Assembly: GCA_910579735.1 (NCBI GenBank)
Contig: CAJTUZ010000005.1
Location: 1-64,000, forward strand
Length of the DNA stretch: 64,000 nt
Direction of reading: 5' to 3'
Source: an uncultured Lachnospiraceae bacterium
Lineage (GTDB): Bacteria; Bacillota; Clostridia; Lachnospirales; Lachnospiraceae
The position numbers and the translations under genes were made by a program. This document shows positions 42,011 to 50,326 of the stretch, piece by piece. Each line of letters starts with the position of its first letter. Position 1 is the first letter of the stretch. The notes below the pieces were generated by a model. It did not search any database. It saw nothing but the letters and a program-made list of their open reading frames with translations, and was not told the DNA's origin.

Positions 42011-43567
42011 TTATTTTCCGGCCTCATGATATTCCTGTTCGGTATTGACGCTCCAGATGTTATCTTTGTTTTGGATGCCGTTTACAATATTTTTGACGGT
42101 CTCAAAAGAGGTCATCATGGAATGATCGATGTTGTTGTAACGGTGCTGTCCGTTTCGGCCTACACAGTAAAGGTTATCGATGGACTTCAGATAATCCACC
42201 AGCGTATCAATATCCTTGTAGGTATCAAAATAGGCAGGGTAGGCTTTTTTGACCCTTTCCACGTGAGAATCCATAACTTCGTCAGGAGAATCGATCAGTC
42301 CCATACTGACGATTTCCTGTACGGCAAATTCCGTGAAATCTTTATCCGACATCGTCCAGTACTTGTCCCCTTCGGAAACAAAATACTCCAGCCCGATCCA
42401 CACGGTATGTTCCAGGTCTTTGATCATGTAGGGCGACCAGTTATTATAGATCTGGAAACGTCCAAGCTGTACGGAACGATCCTGTACATAGACCCAGCAG
42501 TCGGGAACGATGTTGTTTATCGTTCTGATTTTGGTCTTGTTTTTCAGATTCAGTTTCGGAAGCAGAAGACCTACGGTCATATAATCACGATACGGGAGAC
42601 CCGCGGCAATCTCGGCAGGCGTTTTGGGGACGTCGTTCATACCGGCAACAAGGTCTTTCACCGGCATCGAGGAGATGAAAATATCGCCATCCACCGTTAT
42701 CTTTTCCCCGTTTGTTTCATAAGTCAGGGAGGTGATGCGGTTGTTTTCATCTTTGTGAAGGTTTGTCACTCTGCTGTTTGTCAAGATCGTACCGCCCAGT
42801 TTTCTGATCTCCTGTGCGGTCACGTCCCACAACTGGCCGGGGCCGAGTTTGGGATAGCTGAATTCTTCGATCAGGGAAGTCTCAACCTTGCGGTTTTTCT
42901 TTCCCGGCAGCATTTTGCCGAAGACGTCCTTGATAATAGCAAGGATAGACAAACCCTTCATGCGCTGTGCGCCCCAGTCGGGCGCAATGTCGCTTGGATG
43001 TCTGCCCCAGAGATTTTCCGTGTAATATTCAAAGAACATGGAATACAGTTTTTTGCCGAAACGGTTAATATACAGGTCTTCAAGCGAGTTTTCTTTTCGT
43101 TTGTGAATGACTGCGGCAAGGTAGCTGAAGCCGGACTGGAACGTCGCAGCCAGTCCCATGTTTTTGAACGTTTCAAATTTAAAGGAAATCGGATAGTCGA
43201 AAAATTTCCGGTTAAAATAAATACGGGATACTCTGTGACGGCGCAGCATGACTCTGTCGGTTTTTTCAGGGTCGGGGCCGCCCGGTGTAAGCGTCATTTC
43301 GCGGTTTAGCACGATATCGTCATAAGTAGGCGATCCCTGGAGGGGAAGCATATTGTTCCACCATTCGTTGACTTCCGGCACTTTGGAGAAAAAGCGGTGA
43401 CCGCCCATATCCATGCGGTTGCCTTTATAATTTACCGTTTTGGAGATACCGCCCATATCGCCGCTTTCTTCCAAAACGGTGACTTCGTATTCTTTGCTTT
43501 GCTTTAATAACTCATAGGCAGCCGTCAGTCCTGCGGGACCCGCGCCGATCACATATATTTTTTTCAT
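42011..43567 (-). CDS. NAD(P)/FAD-dependent oxidoreductase, UDP-galactopyranose mutase-like
   Basis: A 518-residue flavoprotein. The FAD-binding Rossmann motif is VIGAGPAGLTAAYELL at residues 5-20, followed by the Glu of VLEESGDMGG. MDMGGHRFFSK fits the UDP-galactopyranose mutase and protoporphyrinogen-oxidase-like group. A GAGGGAATTTC lies before the ATG. In a polysaccharide locus the likely reaction is ring contraction or oxidation of a nucleotide sugar. It is longer than typical Glf (about 370 residues) and lacks a match I would trust to a defined member, so the substrate is open. Confidence 0.82.
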   Translation of the reverse strand: MKKIYVIGAGPAGLTAAYELLKQSKEYEVTVLEESGDMGGISKTVNYKGNRMDMGGHRFFSKVPEVNEWWNNMLPLQGSPTYDDIVLNREMTLTPGGPDPEKTDRVMLRRHRVSRIYFNRKFFDYPISFKFETFKNMGLAATFQSGFSYLAAVIHKRKENSLEDLYINRFGKKLYSMFFEYYTENLWGRHPSDIAPDWGAQRMKGLSILAIIKDVFGKMLPGKKNRKVETSLIEEFSYPKLGPGQLWDVTAQEIRKLGGTILTNSRVTNLHKDENNRITSLTYETNGEKITVDGDIFISSMPVKDLVAGMNDVPKTPAEIAAGLPYRDYMTVGLLLPKLNLKNKTKIRTINNIVPDCWVYVQDRSVQLGRFQIYNNWSPYMIKDLEHTVWIGLEYFVSEGDKYWTMSDKDFTEFAVQEIVSMGLIDSPDEVMDSHVERVKKAYPAYFDTYKDIDTLVDYLKSIDNLYCVGRNGQHRYNNIDHSMMTSFETVKNIVNGIQNKDNIWSVNTEQEYHEAGK

Positions 43568-43651
43568 GAAATTCCCTCGTTTTTGCTATAATAATACATA
43601 TTACCACGTTTGAAGGGTAATGTACAGTGCGGGTTTGCGGGTGCCTGACTG

Positions 43652-43757
43652 CGGTCCGGACAGGAGCCGGCCGAGGCGGTTTGACAGGGCCTTCGCAGGT
43701 ACGTTTGTACCGCTTCTGTCCCCGTCAAACCGTCCCGGCCGACGCCTGCTCGAACCG
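43652..43757. repeat. 106-nt GC-rich inverted repeat
   Basis: CGGTCCGGACAGG on the left and its imperfect complement on the right form the base. The middle CGGCCG-AGG-CGGTTTGAC arm pairs with GTCAAACCG-TCC-CGGCCG, and GGTAC-GTTT-GTACC closes the tip. It is much richer in GC than the flanks and lies between two divergent genes. It has no T-tract. It may be a mobile palindromic repeat or a structured RNA. Confidence 0.75.
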
Positions 43758-43826
43758 TTACTGGACATCTCCTGCGATTTGCTGTAAACTGGAAGAACAA
43801 TCATAACAAGGAAGGACGGGATTTTT

Positions 43827-44909
43827 ATGATACAAATAATGGCATCTGTTTTCTGGCTCTTGGCAATCCCGTTTGGCATCGGTCTGATTCCGGTCCACTT
43901 TCTTTCGGAGAGAAAGAAAAATCCGGGGATAACTTTACTGGCGGGGTATCTGCTCATGTGGGCGGTTTTTGAAGTGATCACCGTTCCGGCCGTTCTTTGG
44001 ATCAAATACGATAATTTTCAGTTTGTTTTGCGCATATTTACGGCGGCGGCCATGCTCTTTGCGGCGGCCGGGATCGTGGTCCGGTATCTGGGCATCGCCA
44101 GGGAACGCAGCAGAAATATGTATGCAAAGCCTTTGATCAGTTATGAGAAAGAATACAGGCCGGGCATCGAGGCGAAAACGGAGTGGGCGCTGTTTTTCAT
44201 CATAGTCGGTTTCAGCCTGTATATGGCTGTGACAAGGGCGTCTTTTGACGGCGACGACGCTTATTATGTCGTGCAGTCGCTTATGGCGCAGCAAAACGGT
44301 TCCATGTATAAAAATCTGCCTTACACCGGGCGTTCGGCGTCTCTCGATGTCAGACATGCGCTGGCGGTCTTTCCGATGTGGATCGCATTTGTGGCGGTAC
44401 AGGCGGATCTTCACGCGACGATCGTTTCCCATGTTGTTATGCCGCTTATTCTGATGCCGCTTACGTATCTTGTTTTTTATGAGATCGCGAAAATATTGTT
44501 TGCGGAGAAAAAAGAAAATATTCCTGTTTTTATGATCGTTATGGCGCTGTTTCAGTTATTCGGGAATGTATCGATTTATACAAACGAGACGTTTTTCCTG
44601 ACAAGGACCTGGCAGGGCAAGTCTGTAGCGGGCAGCTTCGTGATACCGATGGTGTTTTTGCTGCTGTTGTGGATTTTTGACGAAAAGCGGAAGAAAGGGC
44701 AGGATGCCTGTTTCTGGATCATGCTTGTCTGTCTGCATCTGACGGCCGGGATGTGCAGTTCCATTTCCGTATTTTTGCTTGTGATCCTGCTGGCAGTTTC
44801 GGCTTTTTGTCTGATGATTGTAAAACGGGATATCAAAGCGCCTCTGATGCTGGGGGCGACCTGTATACCGAGCGCTTTGTATGTGCTGCTTTATCTGCTG
44901 ATAAAATAA
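43827..44909 (+). CDS. DUF6077-like membrane protein, N-terminal part
   Basis: A 360-residue protein with about nine membrane segments. RASFDGDDAYYVVQSLMAQQ is an acidic extracytoplasmic loop like those of GT-C enzymes, and TNETFFLTRTWQGKSVAG follows in a later loop. I read it as the N-terminal part of a DUF6077-type protein. Such proteins are usually longer, and the next gene continues in a different frame with compatible content. The ATG follows AAGGAAGG. Function is unknown; a polymer-modifying glycosyltransferase is possible. Confidence 0.65.
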   Translation: MIQIMASVFWLLAIPFGIGLIPVHFLSERKKNPGITLLAGYLLMWAVFEVITVPAVLWIKYDNFQFVLRIFTAAAMLFAAAGIVVRYLGIARERSRNMYAKPLISYEKEYRPGIEAKTEWALFFIIVGFSLYMAVTRASFDGDDAYYVVQSLMAQQNGSMYKNLPYTGRSASLDVRHALAVFPMWIAFVAVQADLHATIVSHVVMPLILMPLTYLVFYEIAKILFAEKKENIPVFMIVMALFQLFGNVSIYTNETFFLTRTWQGKSVAGSFVIPMVFLLLLWIFDEKRKKGQDACFWIMLVCLHLTAGMCSSISVFLLVILLAVSAFCLMIVKRDIKAPLMLGATCIPSALYVLLYLLIK

Positions 44910-44929
44910 GGTAAAAATGGAGAACTGCG

Positions 44930-45715
44930 ATGTGGGGTATTTTTTTAGAAAGTCTGGTTATTTTTCAAAATTATGTCGGATTTCATCAATATAGATTTCT
45001 CTTTGTCATTTATCTGGTCTGTTTGCTGTATTTGTGGGTGGCGGAGAAAAAGAAAAGTTTTCGTGCCATTTTCGTCTATACACCGACGATCCTGCTGCTT
45101 TGTTTTTTTAACCCGTTGTTCCGGAAAGCTTTCGTGGCGCTTTTGGACGATGCGGAGACGTATTACCGGCTGTTGTGGCTGCTGCAGATGAGCATGGTCA
45201 GCGCATACGGCGCAGTGAAATTGTTTGGCAGGTTCCGAAAGACGGGACTGATCGTGACCGGTGCAGCGATCGTGCTGTGCGGCAGTCTTGTTTACCGCAG
45301 CGAGCATATTACCAGGGCGCAGAACTGGTATCATCTGCCTGCGGAAGCCGTGGAAGTGGCGGACATTTTAAAACCTGCGGAAGGCCGCGTGATGGCAATC
45401 GTGCCGGCAGACCTGGTCTATTATATCAGGCAGTATGAGACAGCCATTAACATGCCTTACGGAAGAGAAATGCTGATCGCCAGATGGGATTATTATAACG
45501 ATCTCTATGAGGCGATGGAGCGGGCGGAAGTGATAGAGACGGCATCTTTTACGGAACTTACGCGAAACTACGGCTGTGATTATGTTGTTTTGAAAAAAGA
45601 CAGAGCGGTAGAGGAACCGCTTACGGACTTTGGGTTTATTTTATATGCGCAGACGGATAATTACCTGATCTATCAGGATACGGAGGCCGGAGAACAGGCA
45701 GGAACGGGGCGTTAG
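44930..45715 (+). CDS. Membrane protein, possible C-terminal part of the DUF6077-like gene
   Basis: A 261-residue protein with about four membrane segments followed by a soluble domain (residues about 125-261; HLPAEAVEVADILKP and INMPYGREML). It has its own GGAGAACTGCG before the ATG, 20 bases after the previous stop, and an in-frame TAA just upstream. With its neighbour it adds up to about 620 residues, the size of single-chain relatives, so this may be a split gene that still works as two chains, or a broken gene. It is followed after six bases by an MBOAT gene. Confidence 0.65.
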   Translation: MWGIFLESLVIFQNYVGFHQYRFLFVIYLVCLLYLWVAEKKKSFRAIFVYTPTILLLCFFNPLFRKAFVALLDDAETYYRLLWLLQMSMVSAYGAVKLFGRFRKTGLIVTGAAIVLCGSLVYRSEHITRAQNWYHLPAEAVEVADILKPAEGRVMAIVPADLVYYIRQYETAINMPYGREMLIARWDYYNDLYEAMERAEVIETASFTELTRNYGCDYVVLKKDRAVEEPLTDFGFILYAQTDNYLIYQDTEAGEQAGTGR

Positions 45716-45721
45716 GACAAC

Positions 45722-47239
45722 ATGCTGTTTAATTCTTATATTTTCATCTTCTTATTTTTCCCGCTCTGTCTGGCGGGATATTATACACTGATTCATTTTC
45801 GGCAGAGGGAACTTGCAAAAATATTTCTGACATTAATGTCATTTTGGTTTTACGGTTATTTTCAGATCAATTATCTTCTGATCATGGTACTCAGCATCGC
45901 CGGAAACTATCTTTTTCATATCCTGCTTTCCCGCGCGGGATCCCGTGCACGGGCGAAAAGTCTTCTGGTCCTGGCCGTGACGGCCAATCTGGGCGTATTG
46001 TTCTATTTCAAATATTATGATTTCTTCGTGGATAATGTCAATGCACTGTTCGGGACGTCATTCATGCTAAAACATGTGCTGCTTCCATTGGGAATCAGCT
46101 TTTTTACCTTTCAGCAGATCGGCTTTATCGTGGATACTTACAGAGGAGAGGTGCGGGAATGCGGTCTGTTCTCTTATGCTTTGTTCGTCTCCTTTTTCCC
46201 TCAGCTGATTGCCGGACCGATCGTCAAACAGTCCGAAATGCTGCCGCAGTTTGCTCACATAACGGAGAAAAAAGCCGACTGGGAGAAGATCTATAAGGGG
46301 TTTATGCTCTTGATCGCCGGTTTGTTCAAGAAAGTGATCCTGGCGGACACGTTCGGAGCAGGGGTGGATTACGGTTATGCGAATATCGCTTTGCTGGGCC
46401 GCATGGACGCGGTGTTTGTAATCATAGCGTATTCGCTGCAGCTTTATTTTGATTTCAGCGGATACTGTGATATGGCAAGAGGGATCGGCGCGATGCTTGG
46501 GTTAGAGATACCCGTAAATTTTCTTTCTCCATACAAATCTCGTAATATCGTGGATTTCTGGAAGCGATGGCATATTACGCTGAACCGTTTTTTCACCGCT
46601 TATGTCTATATACCGCTTGGGGGAAACCGGAAAGGAAAAGGCAGGATGTATGTGAATTTCCTGATCGTTTTCTTTTTAAGCGGCCTTTGGCACGGCGCGG
46701 GCTGGAATTTTATCGTGTGGGGAATGATGCACGGTGTACTGTATGTCGTTACAAGATGGTGGATGGAACGGCATGGAAGCGGCAGCGGAAAAAGAGAAAA
46801 TATGACAAAAGTGTCATTTAGTTGCATTCTTCGAAAGTTTATGACATTCATGTCAAAAATATGCTTGTTTCTGTATGTCAGCATTGCATGGGTCTATTTC
46901 CGGGCAAAGGATGTTGCGCAGGCGAACAGTCTGCTGCACACGGCATTTTCAGGGAAGCTTCAGAAGCTGTCTGTCGATTTGGCGGAATGTTTTGAACTGG
47001 ATGAGCTATGGTATATTCTGAAGGTTCTGCATCTGGATCAAATGGCAGTCAGCAGGTATATCCTGATGTTTTTCATGCTGGCAGCAGGCATCGGCCTTTC
47101 GATGTTCGGACGAAACGCAGGCGAGATCGTGGAGAAGATGAAAGGAAAGGCTGTTACGGCAGTGCTTTTCGGCGTTGTTTTTGTCTGGTGCGTCTTGTCA
47201 TTTTCACAGGTCAGTACGTTTTTGTATTTTAATTTCTAA
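45722..47239 (+). CDS. MBOAT family O-acyltransferase (alginate O-acetyltransferase-like)
   Basis: A 505-residue multi-pass acyltransferase, the third MBOAT here and the most similar to AlgI. LPLGISFFTFQQIGFIVDTYRG, DFWKRWHITLNRFFTAYVYIPLGG (split over two helices) and GLWHGAGWNFIVWGMMHG carry the conserved Trp/His residues. It starts six bases after the previous gene. The next gene encodes an SGNH-like partner 20 bases downstream, giving a complete two-protein acylation unit. Confidence 0.95.
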   Translation: MLFNSYIFIFLFFPLCLAGYYTLIHFRQRELAKIFLTLMSFWFYGYFQINYLLIMVLSIAGNYLFHILLSRAGSRARAKSLLVLAVTANLGVLFYFKYYDFFVDNVNALFGTSFMLKHVLLPLGISFFTFQQIGFIVDTYRGEVRECGLFSYALFVSFFPQLIAGPIVKQSEMLPQFAHITEKKADWEKIYKGFMLLIAGLFKKVILADTFGAGVDYGYANIALLGRMDAVFVIIAYSLQLYFDFSGYCDMARGIGAMLGLEIPVNFLSPYKSRNIVDFWKRWHITLNRFFTAYVYIPLGGNRKGKGRMYVNFLIVFFLSGLWHGAGWNFIVWGMMHGVLYVVTRWWMERHGSGSGKRENMTKVSFSCILRKFMTFMSKICLFLYVSIAWVYFRAKDVAQANSLLHTAFSGKLQKLSVDLAECFELDELWYILKVLHLDQMAVSRYILMFFMLAAGIGLSMFGRNAGEIVEKMKGKAVTAVLFGVVFVWCVLSFSQVSTFLYFNF

Positions 47240-47259
47240 AAAAGGAGGAAATACAGGGG

Positions 47260-48315
47260 ATGAATCCGTTTAAGAAAAGTCTGATCATAGCGGTCTCTAC
47301 AATTTGTATCCTGTTCGGCGCCGTTACGGCTCTTGTTTTTTATGTGGATCCCTTTTTCCATTACCATAAGCCTCTTTCGGATTTTCCTTATCTGGTGGAC
47401 AATCAGCTGAGCCAGAATCCGGGCATGGCCAGAAATATGCAGTATGACAGCGTAATCCTCGGGTCTTCCATGACAGTCAATTTCAATACGCACTGGTTTG
47501 CGGAGGAACTCGGACTAAATACCGTTAAATTAAACTACAGCGGCGCCTATCCGAAAGACCAGTCAAATATCATGGAACTTATTTTTGACAGCGATAATCA
47601 GGTGGATGCGGTTTTCCTGGGGATCGATGTCATGACTTATACAGGCGGAGTGGAAGAGACCAAATATCCGATCCCGGAATATCTGTATGATGACAATTAT
47701 ATCAATGACATCCGTTATGTTTTGAATAAGGACGTTGTTCTGAATTATATCCTGCGGCCGCTCGCGGATCCGGACAAGACGGATCTTGCTACGGTTTATG
47801 CAAGCTGGTGGACGGATGAATATTATAATAAACAGTGGGTGATGCACAATTATGAGCCGCCGGAACAGATCCGGGAAGTTACGCCTGCGGATGCTTATCT
47901 GGAGAGTGTGGGAACGAATCTGGAAGTCAATATCTGTCCGTATATTGAGGAGCATCCGGAGACCGTTTTTTATGTTTTTTTTCCGCCGTACAGTATTTTG
48001 TATTGGAATGACGTGATCTGTGAGAACCATTTGGAAGCCACTATGGCCGAATACCAGTATATTGCGGAGAAAATGCTTGCTTATGAAAATGTGAGGGTGT
48101 TCTTTTTTCCGAATCAGGAATGGATCGTGACCGATTTGAATAATTATGCGGATTACAGCCACTATCACAAAGACATCAATCATTATATGACAAAATGTTT
48201 TGCGTCCGGAAGCTGTGAGGTGACATCGGGTGAAGAAATGAAGCAGGCGCTTTCTGATATGCGCCTGCTCATTGAAAACTTTGATTTTGAAGCTTTATTT
48301 GCGGAAGAATATTAA
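47260..48315 (+). CDS. SGNH-like (DltD-type) partner of the MBOAT protein
   Basis: A 351-residue protein with one N-terminal membrane segment (about residues 8-28) and an outer domain. The nucleophile region is SVILGSSMTVNF; the C-terminal pair could be in NYADYSHYHKDIN. KYPIPEYLYDDNYIND is in the middle. AAAGGAGG lies upstream and the gene directly follows an MBOAT gene. By analogy with DltD and AlgJ it would pass acyl groups onto a glycan outside the membrane. The family is divergent, so the catalytic residues are tentative. Confidence 0.78.
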   Translation: MNPFKKSLIIAVSTICILFGAVTALVFYVDPFFHYHKPLSDFPYLVDNQLSQNPGMARNMQYDSVILGSSMTVNFNTHWFAEELGLNTVKLNYSGAYPKDQSNIMELIFDSDNQVDAVFLGIDVMTYTGGVEETKYPIPEYLYDDNYINDIRYVLNKDVVLNYILRPLADPDKTDLATVYASWWTDEYYNKQWVMHNYEPPEQIREVTPADAYLESVGTNLEVNICPYIEEHPETVFYVFFPPYSILYWNDVICENHLEATMAEYQYIAEKMLAYENVRVFFFPNQEWIVTDLNNYADYSHYHKDINHYMTKCFASGSCEVTSGEEMKQALSDMRLLIENFDFEALFAEEY

Positions 48316-48400
48316 TGTGGGAAGAGCGTCTGAAACTTCCGCCGTAATACGGCATTCTTCCTGTTAATAAAATAACAATAGTTATATTACGTGCGCTATA

Positions 48401-49426
48401 TTATTCTGCATCATTCTTTTCCTGCGGCAGGATACAGTCTACGAAACGCTGTGCAAGCAATTCCTTTCCGGCTTCGTTGATGTGGATATAATCCGTCATA
48501 TAATCAAGGTAATTGTCTTCGTTAATGGAGCCGTAGAAGTTGTCGATCCAGGAAACGCCGCAGTCAAGCGTTACATCCAGTTCCTTCTGCAGATAGTGGC
48601 TCAATGTGCCGTGTCCCAAGTCAACGCGGTCGCCGTTTTGGAAGTTGCCCTCTTCGTTGATACTGTGGCAGAATGTGTGCGACATGACAACGATCCTGAT
48701 GTACGGAAAAGCTTCCTGCAGAGCCGTGATCGCGGTACGGAGCGCTCCTGTATAGGCAACGATTGAATACGGATCGTTCGGGTCGTCGCTTGGTATTTTA
48801 TTGATATAATCAATGCCATCATACATGATGCAGATGATATCGATTTTTTCCATATCAAGGCCTTCGAGCATCTGTACGGTAGGAACGAAATCGGGATCGT
48901 AGCTGCAGTATGCCGCGGCTTCGATAATGGAGAAATCCCCCGAAGCGATTCCTTTCGCCAGATAGGAAAGGCTTAAAGCATCCATCCAGTAACCGTCGTT
49001 ATAGATTTCCTGTGTGGCGCCTATCGTGGTGCCTGTGAGAGCGCCGTTATAAACGGTGGCGCCGGATTTGGCGGCAATCTGCTGTGCCAGGCCTTTTTCG
49101 CCTTTGTCTAACGAAAAAGGATCGTTGCCGAGGCAGAGGATCGTGGTAACGCCATCGTCTTCATGCTCCTTTTTTTTGTCCGGAGCTAACGGGATAATGC
49201 TGTCCAGTACTTCGACGTCGAATTCTGTCGTCTGGAAGTTGGGGTCGTAATCGGACGGTTTGCCCTTGTTCCATTTATAGAGTTTGTACGCACAGACTAC
49301 AACGATGATTACGATCGCAGATAACAGAACGATATGCAGATTAATGCGAAACGGTAATTTTCCGGTTTGTTTTTCCTGTGTCTCCGGTTCCGGAGACGTC
49401 GTATTTTTTTCGGTATCCTGATTCAT
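48401..49426 (-). CDS. SGNH-fold membrane protein lacking the canonical Ser
   Basis: A 341-residue protein with a membrane segment at about residues 30-47 after a Glu/Thr-rich cytosolic tail. The place of the GDS nucleophile reads CLGNDPFS, so an Asp stands where Ser is expected. The block III Asn is also missing (MYDGIDYI). The C-terminal DYIHINEAG keeps the Asp/His pair. This may be a non-catalytic binding protein or use other residues. It lies alone on the minus strand behind the MBOAT/SGNH pair. Confidence 0.75.
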   Translation of the reverse strand: MNQDTEKNTTSPEPETQEKQTGKLPFRINLHIVLLSAIVIIVVVCAYKLYKWNKGKPSDYDPNFQTTEFDVEVLDSIIPLAPDKKKEHEDDGVTTILCLGNDPFSLDKGEKGLAQQIAAKSGATVYNGALTGTTIGATQEIYNDGYWMDALSLSYLAKGIASGDFSIIEAAAYCSYDPDFVPTVQMLEGLDMEKIDIICIMYDGIDYINKIPSDDPNDPYSIVAYTGALRTAITALQEAFPYIRIVVMSHTFCHSINEEGNFQNGDRVDLGHGTLSHYLQKELDVTLDCGVSWIDNFYGSINEDNYLDYMTDYIHINEAGKELLAQRFVDCILPQEKNDAE

Positions 49427-49632
49427 GAGAATCCTCCATTCTGGTTACATTGTACCTTATTTTTTCCCGCGGCCGGCGCAGTTTATAAGCGTGCCGACAG
49501 GGATATTTGACTTTTTCGTATTTTGTATCATACCATAGTTCACACTATATTTTACTATGAAAAAAAATAAAAATCCATGTGTTCATATAATTTTAAGAAA
49601 TTCGTAAGAAAAGACGCCGCATGATCACAACG

Positions 49633-49677
49633 AAAAAGTACCGCTAACGAATGGATTCATTGGCAGTACTTTTTTTG
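49633..49677 (-). terminator. Terminator of the zinc-ribbon gene
   Basis: AAAAAGTAC at the left and GTACTTTTTTT at the right pair, with an inner AATG/CATT stem. The minus-strand tail is TTTTTCG. The hairpin lies about 50 bases past the stop of the gene at 49725-50048 and is symmetric enough to work in both directions. Confidence 0.6.
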
Positions 49678-49724
49678 TATACCGTTATCGTCAAATGCAG
49701 GCCCCAAATAATGGAACGGCATGC

Positions 49725-50048
49725 TCAGATAGCGGATACCGCGTTGTCCATCTTGGTTTCGCTGGTTATTGCATAAGTAATGATCGCTGTCTGAGGGAGC
49801 TGGCTGTGAAGTTCTTTATACCACTTGCTGTACTTATACATACGGTAAGTAGTACTTAAATCCTGCAGCTGCATTTCATCTGTCAGACGATTTAAAAATA
49901 ACTCCCGTTCTTCCCGGTTCATGGAGACATATTCCATGTAAGGGATTTTAAGCTCCGTGATACTTTCATTACAATTTGGGCAGTATCGTTTATGCCCATT
50001 CAGCATATGGACGTGATGGCAACGCTTACAATAGTGCATGTACATCAT
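49725..50048 (-). CDS. Zinc-ribbon hypothetical protein
   Basis: A 107-residue protein. The N-terminus has two Cys pairs, CKRC (about 7-10) and CPNC (about 23-26), with His-rich sequence between them, so a zinc ribbon is likely. The remainder is charged and helical (NREERELFLNRLTDEMQLQ). No family name can be given. AAAGGGGAA precedes two adjacent ATG codons. It is divergent from the giant GH25 gene at 50327 across 280 bases. Confidence 0.7.
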   Translation of the reverse strand: MMYMHYCKRCHHVHMLNGHKRYCPNCNESITELKIPYMEYVSMNREERELFLNRLTDEMQLQDLSTTYRMYKYSKWYKELHSQLPQTAIITYAITSETKMDNAVSAI

Positions 50049-50259
50049 GAAAAATTCCCCTTTTCTCAGTTGATAATGTTGAAATTGTAGTGTTGCACTT
50101 ATATTGTGTCAGTTTCAGACAGTAAAGTCAAGCGAATTGAGGCAGAAAATGGCAGAAAAACAATGTTAAATATCGCGTGATATGCAATTTTTGACGCAGA
50201 AAGACACAAATCGATATTTTACTGTCTTTCGTTTACCATAACAACTTGTATTGATAACC

Positions 50260-50288
50260 TTGCTGAAATGCCAATATTGTGTTATAAT
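50260..50288 (+). promoter_or_regulatory. Promoter of the giant GH25 gene
   Basis: TTGCTG (50260-50265), 17 bases, TATAAT (50283-50288), 38 bases before the ATG at 50327. It may serve the long co-directional cluster that follows. Confidence 0.5.
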
Positions 50289-50326
50289 GCTATAAAATTG
50301 CGAAAAAACGAGAGGTTTACATAAAC

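Noticed and set aside
42026..43309. 427-codon plus-strand frame
   Set aside because: Antisense of the FAD oxidoreductase gene, which has clear FAD-binding motifs; the plus frame shows none.
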